A DNA stretch of 64,000 bases from RI-153 sp963721725. Lineage in GTDB: Bacteria; Chloroflexota; Anaerolineae; Caldilineales; Caldilineaceae. The notes under the pieces are model-generated. The model had not been told where the DNA came from. It saw nothing but the letters and a program-made list of their open reading frames with translations, and ran no database searches. The position numbers and the translations under genes are program-made. The stretch is taken from NCBI GenBank assembly GCA_963721725.1, contig CAVRLX010000022.1:145597-209596 (forward strand), given 5' to 3'. This document shows positions 1 to 9,441 of this stretch, one piece after another. Position 1 is the first letter of the stretch; every line of letters begins with the position of its first letter.

Positions 1-1691
1 CCGCGCAGGGGAATGCCGTTGAGCAAAAAGCTAAAAATTAACGCCCCTTTGGCTTCGTCGGCTTTAAGCAGATAGGTGGTGGGAAGGTTGCCCATATTTT
101 GTAGCTCAAGTTGGAAGCGGGCGTGGCGTTGGCGTCTTGCCATCAGCGCTAGATAGCCCAACAAGATCCATGCGAGCAAAAGGGTTAACCCAATCGTGAG
201 TACGGCCAGAATACGTAGCCAGACCTGTCCGGAAAAAAGGAAACGCGGCGGCGCAGGGGTTAACACCAGCGGCAATTCCTGGGTTTCGGCGGCCCCGGTC
301 ACGTCAATGGCACGCGCACTCACGGCATAGGTATCTGCCGTATAACCGCGGCTGTCCAACACAAACGAAAAGGGGGCTTCGTTGTCTTCCGCCACCACCA
401 TATCGTCCAGCAAAAATTGCACCGAGGCCACGCCGTTCAGTGTTCGCACATCGGCCACCACGGTAATTTCATCACCGAGATAATAGCTCTCCGGTGCAGT
501 CTTGATGGCAATCTGAAGCGCTTCCACCACTTGCAAGGTTAACAGTGTCTCTCCACGGTTGCCCGCGCTATCCTCGGCTCGCACGCCCACCACATGGCTG
601 CCTGGGACCACCGCGCTGCTATCCCAGGCAAATTCAAAAGGCGCATTCTGCACCAGGGCCAGCCGTTCCCCGTCTAAAAGAAACTCCACTTGCCGCAGCG
701 GTCCCGGCGCGGTGATCACGGGGGCCAACACGAGACGTCCACCCACCTGTTGGCCGTTGACCAGATTGGGCGTCTCTATGCTGACTGTGCCACTTTGCGC
801 CCGAAAGACGGCGTCGGCGCGGTCCTCGGCGTTGCCGTTGGCAAGGCTGATGGAGACCGTATGCTCGTTGCCATCGGCAGGCAGACTCGAGAGAAAGCGT
901 ACTTGGTAGCCGCGGCGATTTCCCGTCGACAGCGTTTGCAGCCGCAATTGGGCCTCAGTGGCGCTCTCCACCAGTGAAAGCTGGGCGTTGATCTGTTGGG
1001 CGAAGGCATCCATCACACCGGGGGCGGCCACTTTGGGGCTATAGGCGATGAGATAGATGGGGAGATCGCTCTCGGCGGCACGGCTAATCACATCGGCCCC
1101 GGCGGCGGTGTTGAGATTTTCGACACTATCGGTGACGATGACAATCGTCTTTGACCCAGCGGGAAAGAGATCGGCGCGGTTGATAGATTCGATGGTGGCT
1201 CGGTTGAGCGCGGTGTAATTTCCGTTCGCCGTCAAGCCGCGGATGGCGGTGCGCAGCGCTTCCAAATCTGTGGTCAGGGGCTGTTCCACCCGCACATCAT
1301 CAAAAAAGGAGAGGAGCAATGCCCCATCCCCTGGCCCCATCTGCTCAGTAAAACCCACTAACCCGGCTTTTACTCGTTCGAGGTCCGCAGCTTCGGTGCT
1401 AATGTCCACCGCCAGCACAAAATTGATCGGCTCTGCGTCGCCAGAGGCCAATTCAATGGAGCCAGCCGGCACCTTGAGGCCATCTTCAAAGATCTGCAGA
1501 TCGGCAGCAGAGAGTGTGCTTGACCCGCTGTTCCGCGCCAAATTGACCACTACCTGTGGAAAGGCAGATGTATCTACACTGTTAATAGACAATGTAGCGC
1601 TAGATTGGGCAGAAAGCCCCAGCGTGAGTGCCCCCATTAGCAGCCCAATCAGACCCATTCCCTGTAACCACCGGATCATGCGCGGGATCAT
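1..1691 (-). CDS. Membrane-anchored vWA-domain protein (C-terminus outside window)
   Basis: The minus-strand frame is open from ATG 1691, preceded by AAGGA, to the window edge. Residues 10-30 form a signal peptide or N-terminal membrane segment. Residues about 90-250 read as a von Willebrand A domain: FVLAVDIST is the first metal-binding strand and IVIVTDS the last part of the fold. The MIDAS motif is DISTE rather than DxSxS, so metal binding may be weakened. Ig-like beta segments follow, then a hydrophobic helix (near position 210-150) with a basic cytoplasmic side (ARRQRHAR). It is the last gene of the particle operon in the window, after the FHA gene. FHA and vWA proteins often work together in phosphopeptide or assembly signalling; that link is inferred. 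Confidence 0.75.
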   Translation of the reverse strand, partial: MIPRMIRWLQGMGLIGLLMGALTLGLSAQSSATLSINSVDTSAFPQVVVNLARNSGSSTLSAADLQIFEDGLKVPAGSIELASGDAEPINFVLAVDISTEAADLERVKAGLVGFTEQMGPGDGALLLSFFDDVRVEQPLTTDLEALRTAIRGLTANGNYTALNRATIESINRADLFPAGSKTIVIVTDSVENLNTAAGADVISRAAESDLPIYLIAYSPKVAAPGVMDAFAQQINAQLSLVESATEAQLRLQTLSTGNRRGYQVRFLSSLPADGNEHTVSISLANGNAEDRADAVFRAQSGTVSIETPNLVNGQQVGGRLVLAPVITAPGPLRQVEFLLDGERLALVQNAPFEFAWDSSAVVPGSHVVGVRAEDSAGNRGETLLTLQVVEALQIAIKTAPESYYLGDEITVVADVRTLNGVASVQFLLDDMVVAEDNEAPFSFVLDSRGYTADTYAVSARAIDVTGAAETQELPLVLTPAPPRFLFSGQVWLRILAVLTIGLTLLLAWILLGYLALMARRQRHARFQLELQNMGNLPTTYLLKADEAKGALIFSFLLNGIPLR

Positions 1692-1737
1692 GCGTTTCCT
1701 TCTTCTTCTACGTAAAGCAACCAGCAGCGTGAATGAA

Positions 1738-2442
1738 TTAAACAGAGATCAAACGAAGATCATGACGGTAGAATGGTGAGATTTGAATCACACGGGACAT
1801 CGAGGCACTTTCGCCAGGGTAGGCTGCCGCAGCCGTGGCCCGCACCACCACTGTGCGTGGCCCCGCTGGCACAGACCATTCTTGGGCATGGTGAAAACGG
1901 ATTGGAACATCTTTTTGCGCTCGAGGAAAGAGAATTGGCCCTGGCCCTAACTCATACCAAGCGGGGGAGAGTCCTTCCAACGAAAGCTTGAATTGGACTC
2001 CCGGCGTGTTGCCCAGATTTTGGATGGTGATCAACCCATCCAATACGGCATCCACGGTAAGCTGTGTATCGGCCAGCCGGAAGCTCAAGCCAATGGCATT
2101 GGAAACGCCCTGCGAGGCAAAAAAGCGGAACGTGTGTTCGCCAATGCGAATCGTATCGCCATCATGCAGATCAACGGCCGCGCGTGGGGGGAGGATGCGT
2201 CCCTCGCCTGCCAACAAAATCGGGTTCTGGCCCAAGTTGACGAGGCGATAGCCATGACCACCCGGGGGAGCGATTAACTGGGCGTGGCGTGGATCGATTC
2301 CACCACTACGCCCACCCTCTAGCACAATATCATTACGGCTGTCACTGCCAATGTGAAGAATGGCTTTGGTCAATGGATACTCTTTGTGCCATCCCTCACG
2401 ATCAATCACTTCAATTCGGTTTCTAGCTTGGCGATTTTCCAT
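1738..2442 (-). CDS. FHA-domain protein
   Basis: A forkhead-associated domain occupies about residues 15-95, with the signature GSDSRNDIVL, then DPRHAQL and the closing strand DGDTIRIGEHTFRF. FHA domains bind phosphothreonine peptides. The remaining about 130 residues look like an immunoglobulin/CARDB-type beta domain (TIQNLGNTPGVQFKLSLEGL). ATG 2442 is chosen; a TTG at 2481 would add 13 residues and is less convincing. The gene lies between the methyltransferase and the vWA gene, all on the minus strand. A regulatory or scaffolding role next to the particle operon is inferred. No Ser/Thr kinase gene is visible in the window. Confidence 0.8.
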   Translation of the reverse strand: MENRQARNRIEVIDREGWHKEYPLTKAILHIGSDSRNDIVLEGGRSGGIDPRHAQLIAPPGGHGYRLVNLGQNPILLAGEGRILPPRAAVDLHDGDTIRIGEHTFRFFASQGVSNAIGLSFRLADTQLTVDAVLDGLITIQNLGNTPGVQFKLSLEGLSPAWYELGPGPILFPRAQKDVPIRFHHAQEWSVPAGPRTVVVRATAAAAYPGESASMSRVIQISPFYRHDLRLISV

Positions 2443-2636
2443 AAGTATACTCACAATTAAAGTCGTCCTGGAGAGATCCAAATTTCATAATGTGGATAGC
2501 GCCCAGTCTCGGGGAGTGCGGTTGTGAAATGGATGCGATATCACATTGTGAGCATTCTGAATTATAGTTGCATCCATAGTCATCCGTAAAAAGAAAGGGA
2601 ACGGTACTTTTTTTGTAAAATTAGCTTTTTTGTAAA

Positions 2637-4298
2637 CTATCCTTGCAAAAGCGCTGCCGTGGCAAACCATTGCAAGGCATCTTTTACCGAGCGATGCAGA
2701 AGGGCGGGCAAAGTTTCTGGGTTGATTTCCTCTTCTCCCTCAATCCGCCATGCCCCGGACGCCACAGGCCCGTCGAGGATGGCATCCACCAAATTTTCAA
2801 AGCTGCGTGTGCCATCTAGCAAAGGAAGCAAAAACTGGCCCAGAGAATCGATTTCCACACGTTTCAGGCGCAGATCGGCCACACGTGTACGCAAGGGCGC
2901 TTGCCAACGCGCCCACGGGCTGGCCGTGGGTTGATGACTGATCACCGTGGTAAAACTCCCCCGGTGCGTATGAAAATCTACCAACTCGGCGCTGATGCAA
3001 AAGGCGCGCAACAGATTGCTGGCGAGGATTTGTCCATCCTGAGCACGCCGTGCTGAGTTCTGGCCGGTGCGGGCCGCTTGCCATTCGGGGGCAGACGGGT
3101 TCGTTTGCGTGAGGGCGTCGTAGGCCAGATTCAGCAGATCGTCCAGGCGATAGCGCTGCGGCCAGGTTTTATTCATGCCGTCCAGGGCTGCAATGCTAAC
3201 AGGATGGTCTGTGCTAAGGCTGGCCGCATCTACCGAGATAAATTTAACCAGATGGTTGTGGTTTTCTTCCACGACTTCGGGGCTGGCGTGGGCCGAAAAG
3301 TAGAGCGTTTGCATGGCTGTCGCGCTGACCGATGATCCCAGGGGGACGTCGGCATGGCAGATCAGCGAACGGCGAAATCCTCGGTTACGTACAAAATCCA
3401 TATACTGTTCGGCGTCCACGCTGGAGCGCGCAAACGTTTGCAATTGGGCGGCGGTCTCGGCGGGGATGTTGGTGGACAACATGCTGTTGAATTCAGCGTC
3501 CCCCACATAGCGCAGGCCGTGCTTTTCAATTGCCCCTACAAATTCATGGAAATAGAATGGATCGTTTATCTCGGAAAGCTCATCATGCAGTAACAGCGAG
3601 TAATGCCGATCTGTACCAATGCTGTGGTCTTGCTGATAGGTTCTGATCAGATCGGCATAGATGTGATGAAAGCTGCTGTATGGAAGTGGCTGTTTCCGAT
3701 GGGTGGCCTCAGCGATCAGCGTAATCAGCGCAGCAGCTTTTTGGATTTTTACCGTTGGATCGGTCTCGGCGGCTGTGTGATAGAGCATCATATCGCGCAC
3801 ACCCGCCAACATGTGCCAGCCGGGATAGGTGTTGTAACTAATATAGGCCACGCCGTGGGGAGCCAATGCCCGCCGACAGAGATCAAGCAGGGCGGCGCGC
3901 ACAGGTGCAGCTACCCAGGAATAGAGACCGTGGGCGATGATGTAGTCAAACGTGCCCAGCGTTTCATCCCAGGCGGTAATATCCATAGCATAGAAGCGCA
4001 CATTGGGAATCGAGAGCGAGGCACGCAGACTTTCCGCCGCTTCGATCTGGCGCGGCGAGTAGTCGATGCCCACAAATTCGGCGTCGGGAAGGCTGACCGC
4101 CATGGGCATCAAGTTGTACCCCTCGGCACAGCCCACTTCCAACACGCGGCACGTTTCCACCGGCGCGGGTTTCATGCCGCGCAGTATTGCCACCGTCGCC
4201 AGCACATCAGGATGGGTTTGGGCGTAGGACCAGCCTTCATAGGCGACCTGATCATAGCTATTCTGTTCAAGTGCCACCTGAAAGGGATAACCGGACAA
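2637..4298 (-). CDS. SAM-dependent methyltransferase with regulatory C-terminal domain
   Basis: Residues about 45-150 are a class I methyltransferase fold: motif I is VLEVGCAEGYNL, the acidic ribose-binding loop is VGIDYS, and a later strand is FDYIIAHGLYSW. The remaining residues match the layout of the methyltransferase regulatory domain family (MethyTransf_Reg). The start codon is TTG, with AAGGA about ten bases upstream. The substrate is unknown. Its position in the operon, together with a second unrelated methyltransferase at 23462, suggests that particle components or cargo are methylated, but nothing in the sequence proves this. A palindromic element lies upstream between this gene and the DUF4159 gene. 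Confidence 0.8.
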   Translation of the reverse strand: MSGYPFQVALEQNSYDQVAYEGWSYAQTHPDVLATVAILRGMKPAPVETCRVLEVGCAEGYNLMPMAVSLPDAEFVGIDYSPRQIEAAESLRASLSIPNVRFYAMDITAWDETLGTFDYIIAHGLYSWVAAPVRAALLDLCRRALAPHGVAYISYNTYPGWHMLAGVRDMMLYHTAAETDPTVKIQKAAALITLIAEATHRKQPLPYSSFHHIYADLIRTYQQDHSIGTDRHYSLLLHDELSEINDPFYFHEFVGAIEKHGLRYVGDAEFNSMLSTNIPAETAAQLQTFARSSVDAEQYMDFVRNRGFRRSLICHADVPLGSSVSATAMQTLYFSAHASPEVVEENHNHLVKFISVDAASLSTDHPVSIAALDGMNKTWPQRYRLDDLLNLAYDALTQTNPSAPEWQAARTGQNSARRAQDGQILASNLLRAFCISAELVDFHTHRGSFTTVISHQPTASPWARWQAPLRTRVADLRLKRVEIDSLGQFLLPLLDGTRSFENLVDAILDGPVASGAWRIEGEEEINPETLPALLHRSVKDALQWFATAALLQG

Positions 4299-4351
4299 TC
4301 GTCGAATCCTTTTTTGAGTAGACCAAGCCGCGCCACCAAGGAAGATTTTTT

Positions 4352-4439
4352 GTAACGATACCGGTGCGACGCACTGGTCTAAATTAGGCTATCAACACTG
4401 AATCCTCTCCTGACCAGTGCGTCGCACCTGTATCTTTAC
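4352..4439. repeat. Family A palindromic element, copy 1
   Basis: Long imperfect inverted repeat. The arms share GGTGCGACGCACTGGTC, flanked outward by GTAA-GATAC and its complement, so each arm is about 28 bp around a 32-base loop. The loop is nearly the same as in copy 2 (9750-9843). It is intergenic and may act as a bidirectional terminator as well as a MITE-like or REP-like element. Confidence 0.85.
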
Positions 4440-4445
4440 GAGTTT

Positions 4446-4486
4446 TTGCTCTTTGAACAATCTCCTTGTGTACTGCGGCGGAGTAT
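4446..4486 (-). repeat. Dispersed 40-bp intergenic repeat, copy 1
   Basis: Read on the minus strand it begins ATACTCCGC, contains CACAAGGAGATTGTTC and ends AAAGAGCA. The same sequence with few changes lies at 12517-12557. Both copies sit about 150-165 bp upstream of a minus-strand gene. It contains a strong ribosome-binding-like AAGGAGAT without a following ATG. Function is unknown; a shared leader or regulatory segment is possible. Confidence 0.6.
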
Positions 4487-4493
4487 GGTCGAA

Positions 4494-5645
4494 TTAACGT
4501 GTCTGATTCGCCCGCCGTTGCAGCGCGTATCGGATCAAATTATGGCCCCATTCAAAGCCAGAGCGAATCTCTTCGCGGGCGGCCAGCCCAGAGCGCCGCT
4601 CGCCGGCCCACAGGCAACCGTAGTCAAACGAGCTAAAAATTACCCCATCGCCCACCCAGAGATCGGGCGCGCCCTGGGTTTCGTAGCCAAGCGGCGGATA
4701 GGCGAAAAAGTAGGGATCGTGGAGCAAGGGATGCTGTGGTCGTAGCGCTTCCATGCGCACCCCCAGCGTTTCCAATACATCGCGCAGCGCGCCGTCTGAG
4801 GCTGGATTGGGGCCGCCTTCACGATGGCAGCTTTCCAAAAAGAGTGTGCCCCCCCCCTGGAGATAGCGGTAGAGCGCGTTGACTTCGTCCATATCCAGTT
4901 GGAAGCGATCTTTTGCCACCAAGTTGAGCAGCGTGTATTGGCTCAGATCCCCGCCCAAGACGATCTCATCATCGACCCATACCTGCATATCCGCTTGGCG
5001 GCTCAGTTGTTGGGCCAGATGCTGACAGCCGCGCCTGTGCGCGCTGTTGACCACACCGTTGAGATGATGAACGCCTAGCAATGCAGTCTGGGCTGTAAAG
5101 GTTACTACATGTGGGCGAAAGCGCAGGTTGATCTGGTTGATGCCCGGCTGTGCGCCAGGGTTCGCATTATGGATCGGCTGTGTGCGGTCGGTGCGCTGAA
5201 TGCGCGCCAACTCCACCAACGGCGAATCGGGTTCGTCTATCACAGTTTCAACATTGTAGCCCGTATAGACATAATAGGGGCTGTCGCCATACAGGCCATT
5301 GCTGGGCTGGGGACGGCTTTCGTCATAGGTGAGCAGAATATGCAGCATCCCCTCGCGATAGTTGCTCATGTCGTAAAAGGCCGGCTCTGGCATCACAATC
5401 ACATGGCCGCCGGGGTCTATTGCCACGCCGGGCAAAATATAGACCGTCTGGCTGGGGGGATCGGTGGCAATCACCTCTAGCCCGGAGACAATGCCCACGC
5501 CATGATTGTGTAGCGCGTGCAAGCGTTGATGATAGCGGTGATATTCGTGGGCCTCTTGCCAGACTTCCGCCGTGACAGCCATGCCGTCAAAGGCACTGAG
5601 ACGCCTGCCGGGATAACTCCGCAGCAGATGATGGTTGGCGCTCAT
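4494..5645 (-). CDS. Particle-locus protein with C-terminal DUF4159 domain
   Basis: This 383-aa protein starts at ATG 5645, overlapping the stop of the tail protein I gene (ATGA), so it is translationally coupled to it. The N-terminal about 180 residues are beta-rich (GVGIVSGLEV, GVAIDPGGHV), reminiscent of baseplate-associated head domains. The C-terminal part resembles DUF4159: a glutamine-amidotransferase-like fold with GGTLFLESC, HPLLHDPYFFAYPP and IFSSFDYGCLWAGE. Its role in the particle is not established. It follows the baseplate genes where receptor-binding or terminal structural proteins are often encoded. Confidence 0.7.
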   Translation of the reverse strand: MSANHHLLRSYPGRRLSAFDGMAVTAEVWQEAHEYHRYHQRLHALHNHGVGIVSGLEVIATDPPSQTVYILPGVAIDPGGHVIVMPEPAFYDMSNYREGMLHILLTYDESRPQPSNGLYGDSPYYVYTGYNVETVIDEPDSPLVELARIQRTDRTQPIHNANPGAQPGINQINLRFRPHVVTFTAQTALLGVHHLNGVVNSAHRRGCQHLAQQLSRQADMQVWVDDEIVLGGDLSQYTLLNLVAKDRFQLDMDEVNALYRYLQGGGTLFLESCHREGGPNPASDGALRDVLETLGVRMEALRPQHPLLHDPYFFAYPPLGYETQGAPDLWVGDGVIFSSFDYGCLWAGERRSGLAAREEIRSGFEWGHNLIRYALQRRANQTR

Positions 5646-6706
5646 GGGGTCGCTCTTTCTTCGGGTTGCAGATAGTCGATCTGAAGGGTGTAGCTGGTGT
5701 GGGCAGGCTTTTCTTTGTCGATTAACTTCTGCACCATACTCTGCCAATAGGCTTCGCCCTGTGCCTCCACGTGGGCACGAGGCAGACGCAAAACCACGGC
5801 AAAGGTATGGGGCGAATTCTCGCGGCCCAGGGCCATCCCTTGCCCCAGTATCAAGGGGCGACCAATACGCGCATTTTGCGCCTTGTGTTCAATGATCTGA
5901 ACGTCGCCACCCGTGTAGATCTCCAAGTATTCCTGTAGCCCCACACGCGTGCCCCGCTTGGCGTAGAGTCGCCGTGCCGAGCGAATCAATTCGCGCCGCC
6001 GATCATCGGGCCAGTTCTCATCTAATGCTAGATCGAGCCACGACGAGAGCCAAGTCAAAAACTCTGGCGGGGCCACCGTGGGATCGAAATATTTGTCAAT
6101 GTGGGTGATCTGCTGGCTAATGGGTGCCCAAAAGCTTTCAAAAAGCATGAGCAGCCGCCCCATCAGCGCATCGCGCACATAGAGCGCAGGCAGGTAGCGA
6201 ATGTAGGAGCCACGTGCCGAGACGGCAATGTCCAACGATTCTCTATCGCTGATCCGTTCGGTTTGGCCTGCTCTCTGTGCCGTAAAAAGTGCATAACTAT
6301 CCAACGTGATGTCCTGGGTTGCCAGCGCCACTTGGGTGATGATCTCACATTCAAACTGACTGCCCGCTTCAACTGAACTGGGAAAGCTCCACTGGAGATA
6401 GCGGTTATCGCCCACTTGGCGCACCTGGATGTTCTCGGCCCCGAGGCCGGGCAGCGTGTTTGTGGTTTGCAGTGTGAGGCCAGCGGGGACCAGGATTTCG
6501 AGGATCGCGTTTTCCACAGCCACATGTACCTGGACGCGACAGAAAAAGTGTAGCGTTTCGCCAGGGTAGCGGCGATTGAAATCGGCCACAAACGAGACCT
6601 CAACCCGATCCAATGGACGCAGAGGTCGCCGCTTGGCTGGATTCGTCTGATTGGCAGACGGCAGTGCAGGGCTTCCCACAGGCTGCCCAGGCTGAAGCAT
6701 GGTCAC
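5642..6706 (-). CDS. Phage tail protein I-like baseplate protein (TIGR02242 type)
   Basis: 354 aa. The C-terminal half carries the hallmark of the P2 gpI / tail protein domain: YLPALYVRDALMGRLLMLFE, then FDPTVAPPEFLTWLSSWLDL, and WPDDRRRELIRSARRLYAKR followed by GTRVGLQEYLEIYTG. In eCIS this family forms part of the baseplate wedge next to the gp6/J protein. The N-terminal about 130 residues add a beta-sandwich (GETLHFFCRVQVHV). The GTG start at 6706 has GGAGG seven bases upstream; ATG 6700 is an alternative. It lies 15 bp after the baseplate J gene and overlaps the DUF4159 gene. Confidence 0.9.
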   Translation of the reverse strand: MTMLQPGQPVGSPALPSANQTNPAKRRPLRPLDRVEVSFVADFNRRYPGETLHFFCRVQVHVAVENAILEILVPAGLTLQTTNTLPGLGAENIQVRQVGDNRYLQWSFPSSVEAGSQFECEIITQVALATQDITLDSYALFTAQRAGQTERISDRESLDIAVSARGSYIRYLPALYVRDALMGRLLMLFESFWAPISQQITHIDKYFDPTVAPPEFLTWLSSWLDLALDENWPDDRRRELIRSARRLYAKRGTRVGLQEYLEIYTGGDVQIIEHKAQNARIGRPLILGQGMALGRENSPHTFAVVLRLPRAHVEAQGEAYWQSMVQKLIDKEKPAHTSYTLQIDYLQPEERATP

Positions 6707-6721
6707 AGACGGACCTCCATC

Positions 6722-8920
6722 CTAACGGTTGTAGTTTAAGGGGCGGTTGAATCCATCGGTGAGCGAAGTGTGTTGCGTCGTTGGGCGATTGGGCGCAGAT
6801 CCATTGGGCGTGGCTGTGCGCGCCTTGCCCGGCTCGACGACATTGATCTGATGGGCCAGCGAACAGATCAGCATATCGGCATCCAAGTGCAGCACCCGAT
6901 CTACATTCCCCAATGGCGCGTATACTGGGGTGGCTGTCTCCGCTTGATCGGCTGGCGAGACTTCGCGCGCCGGGATCACTTGGCGCTGATAGAGCCGTAC
7001 ATCCTGGACATGGCGCACGCCCGACACTTTTTGGATCAACGAATGGATGTCCGAAAGATAGAGCGAGCGGCCAAACGGCCAGCCTTCCCACGCTTCTTCG
7101 ATTTCGTTGAGGGCGACATCGCTCCCTTCCAGCGCCAACGGGGATAGAAAATTACGCAATGCCCGTGTGACCCGTGTACGCACAACTTCGACGGCCAACA
7201 TATCGTCGGCCACCACATCGGCCTGCACCTGAATGCCCATATAGGCTGGTTCTCGGACAAGCAGCGTTGTTGTGAGCAGACGGTAGCGGTCAAGATAGCG
7301 TTCGACAATGGTCGCCAGCGCTGGGGAAAGGTAGAGGCCACTGAGATCGCCAGAGGCCAGTGAATCAAACGCAGCCGGAACCACCAGCAAAACCACACTC
7401 CCTGGCATGGGAGATTTCGCCCCGGCTCCGGGTGTCATACAGTGGACACGGGCCACACTGCGCGTGGCCTGGAGGGCTAGATCTTCATAGTCCGAAGCCG
7501 TCACCGCCCGCTGTTGCGAGCGCAATTCCTGTGGCACGCGGATCTTGGCTTCATCCAATGTTTCCGGGTCGCGTCCGCCATCCGCCCGGCGCAGATTCGT
7601 CACCGAGTCAATATAAGGAATGGTCGAACGCAATACATTCAGCCGATAGGGGGGCAGGTTGCCGCGCAGCCCGCCGCCCGCCCGGTATTGGACAAAGTGG
7701 GCCAGCCGATTGGCTTCGGGAACACGTCCATATTGCTGCGTCTGTCCGTCGCTTTGGCGGATACTTGGCCCCAGTTGAATCTCGCCGGTGGCGGTATTGA
7801 GCATGTAATGGCGATCATAGCGAGTGGAACGCGAAAAATCTTGCACCCGCTTCCAGGGCATAAAATAGATATCGTCCTCCACGCGCTCCTGAATTTCCAG
7901 CACTTCGCTCTCGCTGGGGTCCAGCAACGGCGCTTGTGACAATTGCAAAATCTGACCCGCATCGCCTGTGGTAACGCCCAATGCTTCGTTTTGAATCAGA
8001 GTGGCATGGGTGGCCTGGGTGGTTGCCCCCAGCGCAAAGGCTTTGACGCCGACCACGCGTGGCGACCGGCTATAGATGCCCTGGGATAGGCGACGCTGCT
8101 CAAAGCGACAGCGCACCCAAAAGGCGATTACGCCATCAATTTCATCGGCCCGCATGGAGAGTGGTAAATAAAAGACGATCTGCCCGGTGGGGTTGTTGAG
8201 ACCGCCTGTCGTATCCGCTTCACCCTGGCTTCCGCTTGGCGTCAACTCGTGCCATTTGCCTTCGCCCAGCGAACATTCCCACACCAGCGGCGGATCATCG
8301 CGGCGCACACCTGTGGCCTGGGTGGGCAGACAGTCCACGCGCAGTTGCAACAGATAGCCAGAGAGCGAGCGGCTTTCGTCAAATCCCAGATAGAACATGT
8401 CCCCCTGTACAGGATCTTGATCTCGGAAAACGCGGCAATCTTGCACAGCCAGCCGCGGCAGATAGTTGCGGGCAAAATCCACGCCGCGCCGTAAGTGGCT
8501 CAGGCGCGGCGCTGTAATAATCAGCGGCTTGTCCGTGGAGAAGATCACCTCTTCTTCCCCTTCAATGGGGCGGTTCATCACTTCGCTGTAGGCTGGAACG
8601 ACGGCGACAGTGTCTTCATCCTCACGCACGGGGAAGGGGATCGAGAGCCGGAAGGTCAACTCTGTGCGGGCGCTGCTGGCCGGCTGTAGCGTGATTCCCA
8701 ACAACTCCATAAACTTGACATAGTTTTTGTCGGGCACACGGTTGAGCCGGTAGACCATCAACTCCGTCATCCAGGCGAAGAGTTCGATGAGGGTAATCCC
8801 GGGATCGCTAAGGTTATAGTCGGTCCATTCCGGGCAATATTGCACAATCCGGCGGCGCGCTTCATCCACCAAATCGCGTTGAAAACGCAAATCGTCCAAA
8901 TTGGGGGTGGGTAGAGACAA
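6722..8920 (-). CDS. Baseplate wedge protein, gp6/J-like (putative baseplate assembly protein)
   Basis: 732 aa, the usual size for the putative baseplate assembly family (TIGR02243; Afp11/Pvc11-like). The opening NLDDLRFQRDLVDEARRRI, followed by CPEWTDYNLSDPGITLIELF, is highly characteristic. The C-terminal part has AVTASDYEDLALQATRSVAR, as in gpJ proteins. It builds the wedge that connects the central hub to the sheath. The start is TTG, with AAGGAG seven bases upstream. It sits 63 bp after the gp25-like gene, in the conserved order gp25 - gp6 - tail protein I. Confidence 0.95.
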   Translation of the reverse strand: MSLPTPNLDDLRFQRDLVDEARRRIVQYCPEWTDYNLSDPGITLIELFAWMTELMVYRLNRVPDKNYVKFMELLGITLQPASSARTELTFRLSIPFPVREDEDTVAVVPAYSEVMNRPIEGEEEVIFSTDKPLIITAPRLSHLRRGVDFARNYLPRLAVQDCRVFRDQDPVQGDMFYLGFDESRSLSGYLLQLRVDCLPTQATGVRRDDPPLVWECSLGEGKWHELTPSGSQGEADTTGGLNNPTGQIVFYLPLSMRADEIDGVIAFWVRCRFEQRRLSQGIYSRSPRVVGVKAFALGATTQATHATLIQNEALGVTTGDAGQILQLSQAPLLDPSESEVLEIQERVEDDIYFMPWKRVQDFSRSTRYDRHYMLNTATGEIQLGPSIRQSDGQTQQYGRVPEANRLAHFVQYRAGGGLRGNLPPYRLNVLRSTIPYIDSVTNLRRADGGRDPETLDEAKIRVPQELRSQQRAVTASDYEDLALQATRSVARVHCMTPGAGAKSPMPGSVVLLVVPAAFDSLASGDLSGLYLSPALATIVERYLDRYRLLTTTLLVREPAYMGIQVQADVVADDMLAVEVVRTRVTRALRNFLSPLALEGSDVALNEIEEAWEGWPFGRSLYLSDIHSLIQKVSGVRHVQDVRLYQRQVIPAREVSPADQAETATPVYAPLGNVDRVLHLDADMLICSLAHQINVVEPGKARTATPNGSAPNRPTTQHTSLTDGFNRPLNYNR

Positions 8921-8983
8921 CAGAAACTCCTTGCAAAACCAGTAGACTGGGCCTAATCAGAGAAGTCGAGACCTTGAATCGTC

Positions 8984-9412
8984 CTAGGTCGGTTCGCCCG
9001 TTTCGTTCATAATGTAGAACGGAAAGACAATGCTGCGTTCGTCATGGCTCTGTTTGATGCGGTAGCGGATGTTGACGAGCATGATGCTATCATCATAGTG
9101 GGGATCTTCTACCAACGTGATCTCTGCCACGTCAATGCGCGGCTCCCACAGGGCCAGCGCTTCTTGCACAAATTCAACCAGCGTGGCTTCGGTTTCGGCA
9201 TTGCGCGGCGCAAACATCAGTTCCCAGGCCCGGCAGCCGAACTCTGGCCGCATCACGCGTTCGCCCGGCGCTGTCTCCAGAATCACGCGGATCGACTCTT
9301 CCACCTCACGGCCACCGCGGGTCAGCGCCAACCCACCTTGGGCATCCACCCGCAGGGGAAACTGAAGCCCACGGCCAATAAACTCTCGATGGCGTAGATC
9401 TTGATCTGACAA
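8984..9412 (-). CDS. gp25-like baseplate protein (GPW/gp25 family)
   Basis: 142 aa with the gp25 signature: IGRGLQFPLRVD, EESIRVILETAPGERVMRPE and FGCRAWELMF. In contractile tails gp25 sits at the inner baseplate and helps to start sheath polymerisation. The frame extends upstream into the PAAR gene, but the first plausible start after the PAAR stop is TTG 9412 (LSDQDLRHREFIG), which has GAGAGG nine bases upstream. The coupling places it immediately after the PAAR tip gene, as in many eCIS operons. Confidence 0.9.
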   Translation of the reverse strand: MSDQDLRHREFIGRGLQFPLRVDAQGGLALTRGGREVEESIRVILETAPGERVMRPEFGCRAWELMFAPRNAETEATLVEFVQEALALWEPRIDVAEITLVEDPHYDDSIMLVNIRYRIKQSHDERSIVFPFYIMNETGEPT

Positions 9413-9441
9413 CGTTGCCGTCCTCTCGACTATTACAAATA

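Noticed and set aside
559..1779. Plus-strand open frames opposite the vWA gene
   Set aside because: They are antisense to a continuous minus-strand protein with signal peptide, vWA fold and membrane helix; their translations are low-complexity Arg/Ser/Pro text.
2485..2670. 61-codon minus-strand frame between the methyltransferase and FHA genes
   Set aside because: Overlaps the end of the methyltransferase and has no recognisable content.
3603..4355. 250-codon plus-strand frame
   Set aside because: Antisense of the methyltransferase; no recognisable domain, and the minus-strand product has clear SAM-binding motifs.
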